Virus record (IMG/VR): IMGVR_UViG_3300021957_000102
Span: 1 to 40,280 of that record
DNA length: 40,280 bases
Source: a virus
Reading direction: 5' to 3' (one strand)
Of the stretch, positions 10,301 through 16,765 are shown piece by piece (position 1 is the first letter of the stretch; every line of letters begins with the position of its first letter). A model generated the notes under the pieces. The model had not been told where the DNA came from. It did no database searches and worked only from the letters and a program-made list of their open reading frames with translations. The position numbers were made by a program, and so were the translations under genes.

Positions 10301-10327
10301 GAGGGGCAATTAAGCCCCTCTTTTTTT
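10301..10327 (+). terminator. Rho-independent terminator at the convergent junction
   Basis: Perfect 7-bp GC-rich stem GAGGGGC / GCCCCTC with a 6-nt loop (AATTAA), followed by seven T residues (10321-10327). It begins 4 nt after the stop of the 1207-aa gene and abuts the end of the opposing mazG gene. It ends the rightward virion operon and could also impede leftward transcription, although the T run on that side is poor. Confidence 0.9.
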
Positions 10328-10655
10328 ATCTAGTGTCACCACTTCCACCAATTGTACCTGCATCTTTTCTAGCTATGAGCTTCTTCTCATTCTGTGCAGC
10401 TATCATACCCAAGGTAAGATTAAGGTCAGTAGCTAGTGCGGCACAGTACCAGAGTACATCACCTATCTCACTGGCTATGTCCTCTCTCCATGTCTCAGGT
10501 CTGTTCTCTGGCCCATCACGTATAAGTTTCTTGACCTTGTTGGCTACCTCTCCTGCCTCACCAGCTAACCCTAACGCAGGGTATAGTATCTTGTGCTGGT
10601 CAGGATAGATTGCAGTACGTGATGCACTCCTTTGATACGCATTAAAGTCAGACAT
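10326..10655 (-). CDS. mazG: MazG-like nucleotide pyrophosphohydrolase
   Basis: 109 aa. It has the all-alpha NTP pyrophosphohydrolase pattern: EAGE in the first acidic helix, then EIGD about 30 residues later (metal-binding E-x2-E...E-x2-D). MazG enzymes hydrolyse (d)NTPs to NMP and PPi; in marine phages they are thought to alter the nucleotide or alarmone pool. I chose the ATG at 10655 (MSDFNAYQRSAS) because AAAGGAG precedes it, it overlaps the upstream stop by only 8 nt, and homologues start there. A second ATG at 10706, also with AAGGAG, would add 17 residues. Last gene of the leftward cluster. Confidence 0.88.
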   Translation of the reverse strand: MSDFNAYQRSASRTAIYPDQHKILYPALGLAGEAGEVANKVKKLIRDGPENRPETWREDIASEIGDVLWYCAALATDLNLTLGMIAAQNEKKLIARKDAGTIGGSGDTR

Positions 10656-10911
10656 GCTGTACTTCTCCTTTAGGAACTGATCTGCTTCTGCCTGTAGTTC
10701 GTTCATACTCCTTCACCCTTTTAAGTTGATCGAAGTAGGCTTTGTTAAACCCACGCTCCCATTCACGATGTTGCATCGTATCCTTATCGAATGGGCTTGT
10801 TAGGTTACTACCATTTTTAAATGATGAGTAACCCATTTGATATTGCACTCTTAGTGGTGCATCGTATTTACCCAAGCCACGTGAGGCTCTGCTTTTAGTA
10901 TTGTTCTTCAT
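10648..10911 (-). CDS. Small basic protein with RMF/CrpP-like motif
   Basis: 87 aa, basic. Residues 27-60 follow GY-x2-F-x2-G-x5-PF-x7-(H)RE-W-x2-GF-x2-AYF. The spacing and residues resemble ribosome modulation factor and the related CrpP fold (G-Y-x2-G...P-Y...W-x2-GW-x2-A in E. coli Rmf). By analogy it could bind the ribosome or another host target, but this rests on a short motif and is unproven. The start at 10911 has AAGGAGAATACTT ahead of it. Its end overlaps mazG. Confidence 0.7.
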   Translation of the reverse strand: MKNNTKSRASRGLGKYDAPLRVQYQMGYSSFKNGSNLTSPFDKDTMQHREWERGFNKAYFDQLKRVKEYERTTGRSRSVPKGEVQHV

Positions 10912-10922
10912 AAGTATTCTCC

Positions 10923-11402
10923 TTATGCTATTTTAAGTTTGTGTTCTGCGTGTTCTTGTAGAAAAGATAAAGGTAGTATTGTCATTAGATCACCTCTGGT
11001 AGGACGTGTATGTAATCCAAACTCGCCTCTGTAATAATCTTTACATTTTTCATTGATCTTGTCAATAACTCTTTCTGGTTTAACTAAGAAAAAGTATTCG
11101 TCAGTTTTAATTGCAATGTACCTATCAATACCATTAGGTACTCCCCAACCTTTTGCTGACTCATTATTGGGTGGACGCTTAACTGTTTTTAGTTCCCACC
11201 AAATAGTATTATCGACAGGACCATTACGATACTTACGTTTAGCTGCCTTGACATCTACCCTACCAAACTCTTTGTCTAAGACATCCCAATGTTCATTAAC
11301 GTTTTCATTCCAGTTAGCTTCACGCACAACATTATCACCTCGTAGTGCAATAAACTCTTGCTCTGCTTCTGTTCCTTCTCTGTAAGATTTTGTTCTCTGC
11401 AT
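10923..11402 (-). CDS. Putative PD-(D/E)XK-fold endonuclease
   Basis: 159 aa. An acidic/Glu helix near the N-terminus (EGTEAEQEF) is followed by 'EHWDVLDKEFGRVDVKAAKR', in which D...(V)DVK resembles the D-(x)n-(E/D)-x-K active site of the restriction-endonuclease fold, then a beta-strand 'WWELKTV'. A DNA-processing nuclease is plausible beside dNTP genes, which would fit host-DNA breakdown feeding nucleotide synthesis. The family is not certain. The start is preceded by GGAGTATTCTT. Confidence 0.6.
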   Translation of the reverse strand: MQRTKSYREGTEAEQEFIALRGDNVVREANWNENVNEHWDVLDKEFGRVDVKAAKRKYRNGPVDNTIWWELKTVKRPPNNESAKGWGVPNGIDRYIAIKTDEYFFLVKPERVIDKINEKCKDYYRGEFGLHTRPTRGDLMTILPLSFLQEHAEHKLKIA

Positions 11403-11421
11403 AAGAATACTCCGATTCTGT

Positions 11422-11607
11422 TTAAGTTTCTAGTGATTTCTTTATCTTGTCAATAAGAATGTCATTAGTAACATTCAAGCTGGCAAGCTGATACTTCAGT
11501 TGTGTAACTAGTTTATTACAGTAGGATAACTCACCAAGGAATTTGTTTTGTTCCTCAGTAAAGTTATCTGTATCGTATTCTGTTTCACCTATGGTGACGG
11601 TAGCCAT
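11422..11607 (-). CDS. DUF6447-like small phage protein
   Basis: 61 aa. Begins MATVTIGETEYDTDNFTEEQ, then has an amphipathic helix with a short coiled coil (LVTQLKYQLASLNVTNDIL). This order (short beta hairpin 'v.i.g.eYd.d.l', then helix) is the usual form of DUF6447 proteins in marine phages. Function unknown. AAGGAGATATAAAC precedes the ATG, and nrdJ lies 12 nt upstream in the operon. Confidence 0.7.
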   Translation of the reverse strand: MATVTIGETEYDTDNFTEEQNKFLGELSYCNKLVTQLKYQLASLNVTNDILIDKIKKSLET

Positions 11608-11619
11608 GTTTATATCTCC

Positions 11620-13527
11620 TTATACTAAGTCTACTACTTCACATACGTCACCAGAGCAAGCCATAGTTTGCATTGCAACAGTGTTATCGTCTTTCTCGTA
11701 CTCAGACAGCCCAGCCCAATCAATTCGATCAGGCATAACTGACAATAACATATTGTAATCATGTTTGCCAACCTCTTGATAGGGTGCTTGCTGATATGTA
11801 TGATCTGAGTGTGGCAAAAATGACACACCTGACATCTCATCAAAGTGTTCATATACAAATGCACCTACTGACATCCACTCATCATCTCGTACAGTGCAGG
11901 TTATGCTTGGCTTGTGTTCACACCATGATCGTTGATACACTAGCCATGTCTCAAGCTGTTCAATAGCTGACAGATCGTTGCGTGTCACTGACTTGTGTGG
12001 TGACTTAACAGGGAAGCTGAACACTGTAGTAGCATCAGGCTTCATTACATCAGGCTCATTAGGTACGCCTTGATCTGCCATGAACTTAGTCAAGGGGTCT
12101 TTGTTGTCACCTCTGACGGTTCTAATATAGTAGTCTGAATGTCTAGCATGGATTCCAGAGGCTGAATCAACAAGTTGGGAGACTGTTCCAGATGGTTTAA
12201 CACAGGTGATGGCTGTCGAGGCTGGAATACCCAAACGAACAGCCCAAGTATTATTAGTAGCAACAGCATGTTCACGTAATGTTTCAAGTGTTTTCTCCAG
12301 TTTTGTGTTAGCCGTGGTCATTAGTGGATTATCCATTATCCCTGTGAGAGACACACCGAGCAATCGTTCTTCTTCTGTATTTCGCTGCCACACCTTTCGC
12401 AAGTATGGGAACTTTGTAAATGCGCTTTGGATTGTCCCAAGTATTGTGGCACATCTGACCTTTCGCTCCAAGTCTTCAAGCGTGTCAGTGGCTCGTACCA
12501 CAACCTCTGTAAGATTGCAGAACTGATACGGCCTAAGTATGATTTCGCTGCATGGATTAGTTCCGAACTCGTGGTTAGGATCACGCCTACCATACTTAGC
12601 AGCTTGGTTCTGACTAGCTTTCCTATTGAATACACCTCGTTCTCCTGACTTGCTTTCTACTAATGCCAGCCACTCACGCATAAATGTTTCTGAATCTGGC
12701 TTTTCTGTATAACAAACACTATTGTTTGCCAACGCTCTATGTGATGCATTATCCCACCACTGTCCTGACTTAGCATGACGCATACGATCATCAGATAAGT
12801 TAGACAAGCTAATCATAGCTGACCTACGTACACCACCCACTACAACTACCTCACCAATTTTACACATAAGATCGTGACACTCAATACTATTTAGCTTACG
12901 TCCTTGTGCATTCTTGAAGGTAGTAATAGCAAAGTTAAACAGATCGACTAAAGGTGCAGGGCCACTGGCTCTACCACCAAAGGTCTTTAGTCTTGCGCCT
13001 GCAGGACGTATGCGAGATACATCCCACTGAGGTATCTCTCCAGCCCATAAGAGAGCAAGCACTTGTCTGAACCCCTTAGCCCAACCCTCTTTACTATCCT
13101 TAACAACGACAGTAGTATCACTGTAGAACAACTCAGGAACTTCAGGGAGCTTGGTAATAAACTGCCTCTCAACACTGAACCCAACACCAGTACCACACAA
13201 CAGGATGAACATAGCCTCATCGAAGGACTTAGGGTCATCTACGGCTAGGTAGCTGCAGTTGTAACCAGAAGTGTTGTCACGCTCTAAGGCAGGGCCAGCG
13301 GTCATCATGGCTCTCATACTAGGCATGACCTCTAGGTTAAGTATAGCATCTTGTATTTCATCTCCTATGTTAGGGTTGTTTGAATCAAGAGTTGGTGCAA
13401 CTACATTTTCCATGTATCGGTCTACTGTTTCTGACCATGACTCTCTACGTTTCTCTGTGTCTAACCACCTAGCATAACGTGACTTGTGTATAAATCCTTG
13501 GTAGTCTGTTGGTATATAATTATCCAT
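11620..13527 (-). CDS. nrdJ: Adenosylcobalamin-dependent (class II) ribonucleotide reductase
   Basis: 635 aa, monomeric type (somewhat shorter than the ~740 aa Lactobacillus enzyme). It reduces ribonucleotides to deoxyribonucleotides with a B12-derived radical. Visible: C91 (GYNCSY) and C337 (QFCNLT) as the redox pair, N324-P-C326-S-E328 as thiyl-radical site and neighbours, CVKPSGT phosphate-binding loop, and a C-terminal swinging-arm pair C624/C629 (MACSGDVC). No class I NrdB or class III activase is in the window, consistent with class II. It needs host or environmental cobalamin. GGAG lies 7 nt before the ATG. It acts with ThyX and MazG in dNTP supply. Confidence 0.95.
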   Translation of the reverse strand: MDNYIPTDYQGFIHKSRYARWLDTEKRRESWSETVDRYMENVVAPTLDSNNPNIGDEIQDAILNLEVMPSMRAMMTAGPALERDNTSGYNCSYLAVDDPKSFDEAMFILLCGTGVGFSVERQFITKLPEVPELFYSDTTVVVKDSKEGWAKGFRQVLALLWAGEIPQWDVSRIRPAGARLKTFGGRASGPAPLVDLFNFAITTFKNAQGRKLNSIECHDLMCKIGEVVVVGGVRRSAMISLSNLSDDRMRHAKSGQWWDNASHRALANNSVCYTEKPDSETFMREWLALVESKSGERGVFNRKASQNQAAKYGRRDPNHEFGTNPCSEIILRPYQFCNLTEVVVRATDTLEDLERKVRCATILGTIQSAFTKFPYLRKVWQRNTEEERLLGVSLTGIMDNPLMTTANTKLEKTLETLREHAVATNNTWAVRLGIPASTAITCVKPSGTVSQLVDSASGIHARHSDYYIRTVRGDNKDPLTKFMADQGVPNEPDVMKPDATTVFSFPVKSPHKSVTRNDLSAIEQLETWLVYQRSWCEHKPSITCTVRDDEWMSVGAFVYEHFDEMSGVSFLPHSDHTYQQAPYQEVGKHDYNMLLSVMPDRIDWAGLSEYEKDDNTVAMQTMACSGDVCEVVDLV

Positions 13528-13531
13528 ATGC

Positions 13532-13690
13532 TTACTCCGATATTGTTTTAATTGATTTAATGTCTATACCATCTATGTCATAGAGGTATTCATGTAACGA
13601 TTGTTCTATCTCACTTCCGATTTGCCCATCAGCAGGTGTGGGGTACTCGTCTTCATCCACCTCAAGGGTTATGTAAAGTCTAACCTGCAT
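13532..13690 (-). CDS. Small acidic hypothetical protein (52 aa)
   Basis: 52 aa, MQVRLYITLEVDEDEYPTP..., ending IKTISE. It fills the gap between the DUF3310 gene and nrdJ exactly. It overlaps the DUF3310 stop by 11 nt, starts after a purine-rich GAAGAAGAAG, and its stop is 4 nt before the nrdJ ATG. The beginning looks like a beta strand with acidic residues and the end like a helix. Not recognised. Gap-filling, coupling and codon content make it likely to be a real gene. Confidence 0.65.
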   Translation of the reverse strand: MQVRLYITLEVDEDEYPTPADGQIGSEIEQSLHEYLYDIDGIDIKSIKTISE

Positions 13691-13955
13691 CTTCTTCTTC
13701 AATCAATTGGTTGAGATACCACTGAGCTTTCTGTAAATCCTCAATGCCATTCTTGTAACGATACCGCCACAGGTATTTCATAATGTTACCTTGTAGGTAG
13801 TATGCAAATCCATCTTGTCCTGTTGCTGCACGTATAGCGTCAATGCATTCTATGCCAGCAAAGTTGTAGTGATCAGGAGAGTTTACATTGTCAGACTGTG
13901 TAGTATCTCCAATAGTAATTGACTCTCCATTTAATGTTAATGTACTGTCCATCAT
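13680..13955 (-). CDS. DUF3310 protein (T7 gp1.7-like nucleotide kinase family)
   Basis: 91 aa. It contains the full DUF3310 signature: VNSPDHY, then GIECIDAIRA, then GF-x2-YLQGNIMKYLWRYRYKNG, then EDLQKAQWYLNQLI. Phage T7 gp1.7, a nucleotide kinase, shares this domain, so a role in the nucleotide pool is likely but not certain for this protein. AAGGAGAACAC precedes the start. A second Met (residue 2) could also start it. Confidence 0.88.
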   Translation of the reverse strand: MMDSTLTLNGESITIGDTTQSDNVNSPDHYNFAGIECIDAIRAATGQDGFAYYLQGNIMKYLWRYRYKNGIEDLQKAQWYLNQLIEEEDAG

Positions 13956-13964
13956 GTGTTCTCC

Positions 13965-14294
13965 TTACTTAAAGTTTACATTTATTACGTTACCATCAAT
14001 GCTCTCAAGTCTACGCTTGGGAGCTTCTTCTTTATCTTCTAACACACCTTTGGCATGTTTGTAAAGAGTCTCTCTAACACTATCGTCTTGTTCCATAGCA
14101 GGTATAGCAGCTAGTAACATGTGTGTTAGTTGCATAAGATTAACATAGTCTCCATCACTTAGTGTGTTCTCATCTGTAGTACAACTACCTACTTGTAGTT
14201 CTCCTGTCCAAGCACCGTCCTTGTCTACAAAAGGACTTATACGTATTATGTAATCATTAGGGCTAAAGTCTAAAAATATTTTATCATCTGACAT
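13965..14294 (-). CDS. Hypothetical protein of the replication cluster
   Basis: 109 aa, acidic, soluble. The pattern 'DYIIRISPFVDKDGAWTGELQVG' near the N-terminus looks like beta strands. A helical middle (YVNLMQLTHMLLAAIPAMEQ) follows. The C-terminus is charged and ends NVINVNFK. I have seen similar proteins in marine phage replication modules but know no function. It starts 2 nt after the endonuclease I gene ends. Confidence 0.65.
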   Translation of the reverse strand: MSDDKIFLDFSPNDYIIRISPFVDKDGAWTGELQVGSCTTDENTLSDGDYVNLMQLTHMLLAAIPAMEQDDSVRETLYKHAKGVLEDKEEAPKRRLESIDGNVINVNFK

Positions 14295-14295
14295 A

Positions 14296-14760
14296 CTACT
14301 TCCTCTTCACTTTTTTTAAGGGGAACGGCACTAAATCAGGGTGCATGTCCTTACCTTTCTCATACAACCAATCTTCAGGTATGATCCTGTCATGGTACAT
14401 AAACTTGTTTCTATCACACCACTGACCATAAGATGTCTTAGCACCCTTACTCAGCTTACGCCTACTACTTTCAAACACAAACCTAATGTCTAGCTTTGGA
14501 TGCTGTAGTTTTATAAAAGCATGTTTACGTCTGTCATCTGCTGTAAACCTGCCCTTAGTCTCAACTATGATACCATTAGGTAGTACAAAGTCAGGGGTAT
14601 AGATGCGGTACATGAGGTCTTCCCATTCTATCTTGAGTTCCTCGTACTTAACCTTGATACCTTTCTCAATCAAGAAGTCTTTGTTCTTTATCTCAAGACC
14701 ACTTCTATACCCATGCCTCAATGCATTAGCAAATTGCCTACCATACACTAGAACTTCCAT
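14296..14760 (-). CDS. T7 endonuclease I homologue (Holliday-junction resolvase)
   Basis: 154 aa from the ATG at 14760; the upstream TTG at 14766 has no better site. The core YTPDFVLPNG-IIVETKGRFTADDRRKH matches T7 gp3, with catalytic D57, E67 and K69 and an N-terminal Glu (E23). LDIRFVF and GAKTSYGQWC also match. The enzyme resolves branched DNA and helps degrade host DNA. It overlaps the upstream coiled-coil gene by 13 nt. Length equals the T7 family (about 150 aa). Confidence 0.93.
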   Translation of the reverse strand: MEVLVYGRQFANALRHGYRSGLEIKNKDFLIEKGIKVKYEELKIEWEDLMYRIYTPDFVLPNGIIVETKGRFTADDRRKHAFIKLQHPKLDIRFVFESSRRKLSKGAKTSYGQWCDRNKFMYHDRIIPEDWLYEKGKDMHPDLVPFPLKKVKRK

Positions 14761-14975
14761 TCCCAATTTAGTGGCATGTGAGGTATGTTAAGACCAGAAC
14801 ACCCTAAAGCCTTTAGCTCTAGTTTGATGGCTTCTTCTGCCTCTTTCTTAGCTTGCATAGCACTGTGCAGTCCTTGATACTTAGCCTTATGCAACTGCTT
14901 CTTACGCTCTGACAATTCTTTTTCCATAGCCTGTATCTGCTCATGCATTTCTTTTATTTCATCATCACCTAACAT
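14748..14975 (-). CDS. Short coiled-coil hypothetical protein
   Basis: 75 aa. Residues ~5-55 are almost entirely helical and charged (EIKEMHEQIQAMEKELSERK), predicting a coiled coil. The C-terminal 20 residues are non-helical and end NWEWKF. Good ribosome binding site AAAGGAGAAC ahead of the start. The end overlaps endonuclease I by 13 nt. Not recognised; a dimerising partner of neighbouring replication proteins is conceivable. Confidence 0.6.
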   Translation of the reverse strand: MLGDDEIKEMHEQIQAMEKELSERKKQLHKAKYQGLHSAMQAKKEAEEAIKLELKALGCSGLNIPHMPLNWEWKF

Positions 14976-14989
14976 ATAGTTCTCCTTTC

Positions 14990-15832
14990 TTATATAACAT
15001 ACTGAACAATAGGTTTGTTCCTAGCTTGTGATACCTTAGACGGTAGCTCTTCTAGTGTAGGAAAGCACTCGTGTCGATAGTCACAGAACTTACAGTTACT
15101 ATTTAATATTGTATTTCCAGTAGCTTTACCCCTAAACGTTTCGGGTACAGGGTTAAAGCATCTTTCAAACACATTATCGTTTACGGTAGCAACCGTATCA
15201 TTTAACTTAGTAACTTCTGAATCAATGTCAAGACCATTAGCAGCAACATATTTAATGTTACCGTTAGCTTTATTGACTACCCACCATCCACCAGCTTTCT
15301 TACCTGATGCTTTAGCGTAGCCAGCAAGCTGACCCACATAACCAAATGGATCACTGGCATTTAACGTTTCGTAGGACTCGAACTTATTCCTATATGACCA
15401 ATCACTAGCAGACTTAACGTCATCTACTGCGTCATTGATTACAAGATCATATGATCCTTTGATAGTTGTATCTTCTAACTCTAGTTCAACGTAGTTATCT
15501 TTGTCTTCATACTTAACACCTGCCTCTTTGAGTATACCTTTGAATGCAGCTTCAACTATATCTCCTAGCAACATGTTCATTACAAAGGTTGTTGGTTTGG
15601 GCAACGCTTTCTCTGGCATATTCTTTTGAAACCAAAGCTGACAAGTAGGCTTACCTATGTTAGACATACGTAAACGAAACTCGTCACGCTTGTTGCCCCC
15701 ACCAAACTGACGTTTAACTGCATCCATTACATCTGCACCAATCTGTTTGATTGTTTCATCTGACATAGTTGACTTGCCAGATGTAGCATTCTCTAGATAC
15801 TGATTAATCGCCAGTTCAGCAGGATGGTTCAT
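14990..15832 (-). CDS. RecB/Cas4-like PD-(D/E)XK exonuclease with Fe-S cysteines
   Basis: 280 aa. Motifs in order: C near residue 63 (PTCQLWF), GDIVEAAFKGIL, KGSYDLVINDAVDDVKSAS (D...D-V-K catalytic core), YVGQLAGYAKASG (QxxxY-like helix), and C-x2-C-x5-C (CKFCDYRHEC) at ~254-263. One N-terminal plus three C-terminal Cys is the AddB/Cas4-type 4Fe-4S layout. This probably replaces T7 gp6 exonuclease in recombination and host-DNA breakdown. It overlaps the next gene upstream by one base (TAATG). Confidence 0.85.
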   Translation of the reverse strand: MNHPAELAINQYLENATSGKSTMSDETIKQIGADVMDAVKRQFGGGNKRDEFRLRMSNIGKPTCQLWFQKNMPEKALPKPTTFVMNMLLGDIVEAAFKGILKEAGVKYEDKDNYVELELEDTTIKGSYDLVINDAVDDVKSASDWSYRNKFESYETLNASDPFGYVGQLAGYAKASGKKAGGWWVVNKANGNIKYVAANGLDIDSEVTKLNDTVATVNDNVFERCFNPVPETFRGKATGNTILNSNCKFCDYRHECFPTLEELPSKVSQARNKPIVQYVI

Positions 15833-16725
15833 TAGACAAAATCCTCTGCAGATATATCCACAAACTCTTCCACCGTATTCATGTCTACCTCTTCATTCTT
15901 GTGCATGTTTTCATCCCATGCATTAAGAATGTAGGTATTGTAGTTCTCAATCCACGCTATGAAGTTAGCAAAGTTTTCCTGTGCATCATTGTCCATGTCT
16001 AATGTATTGTTAAGATCAAGACTAGCAGTAGGAATGTAGAAGCTGCTACCATTAGGTAGTGGTACTTCTTTGGACTCAAGCTCAATGAAGTGCTGCGGCG
16101 GTAGTCTACGCATCTTGTTGTACTTGGAGAACATGTCACCCATGATTTTGAATGCATCACGATTGTCAATCTCCCATATAAATGCGGTAGTGTCCACGTC
16201 CACAGGACTACCACCTTCATCTGTAGGATTGACCATCTCTACAGTACCAAACAAGGCACGTACTCGTTTGATAGATTTGATTAGGTCTTTCATTGAGTCA
16301 GGCAATGCAGCCCAATCTTTGATGTACCCTGCAGGTTTACCACAGTTGAACCCACCGTTGTTGTCTTTCATGTCACTGTTAAGATCATTAGCCATGACAG
16401 TTTTGACAAACCTGTTAGGTGTATTGTCGTTACCCTTGATGAACTTCTTGTACATGAACCGTTGCAAGAATGGACGTACCGATACCTTATCTGCATAGTA
16501 GGTAGGGCCATCAGGTATCTCTAGCTTGTAGCTACCACCAGCCACAACCTCTACGTTCTTCATCTTACCAGCAATCTCTTGCTGACCCATCAGTGGGGTA
16601 TGTTGGATACGCAGTCGTGCTAGTGTACTAGCCTTGCTGCTTTCTTTGGGTTGGTCTGCACCCATACCCATTGCTACAGCCATAGTTGCGAAGTTGTTAG
16701 TGTCGATTGTTGTTACGTTACTCAT
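15832..16725 (-). CDS. Putative ssDNA-binding / replication accessory protein
   Basis: 297 aa, no enzyme motif. It sits between polA and the exonuclease, where T7-like phages carry their ssDNA-binding protein. The middle is beta-rich (GSYKLEIPDGPTYYADKVSV). The last ~25 residues are acidic and end in an aromatic (EEVDMNTVEEF..., ending EDFV), like the acidic tails of SSB and T7 gp2.5 that contact the polymerase and helicase. Function is inferred from position and tail, not homology. A GGAGACTTACCA site precedes the start. Confidence 0.6.
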   Translation of the reverse strand: MSNVTTIDTNNFATMAVAMGMGADQPKESSKASTLARLRIQHTPLMGQQEIAGKMKNVEVVAGGSYKLEIPDGPTYYADKVSVRPFLQRFMYKKFIKGNDNTPNRFVKTVMANDLNSDMKDNNGGFNCGKPAGYIKDWAALPDSMKDLIKSIKRVRALFGTVEMVNPTDEGGSPVDVDTTAFIWEIDNRDAFKIMGDMFSKYNKMRRLPPQHFIELESKEVPLPNGSSFYIPTASLDLNNTLDMDNDAQENFANFIAWIENYNTYILNAWDENMHKNEEVDMNTVEEFVDISAEDFV

Positions 16726-16765
16726 TGGTAAGTCTCCTTTTTCATTTAAACAGACGGTAGTTATA

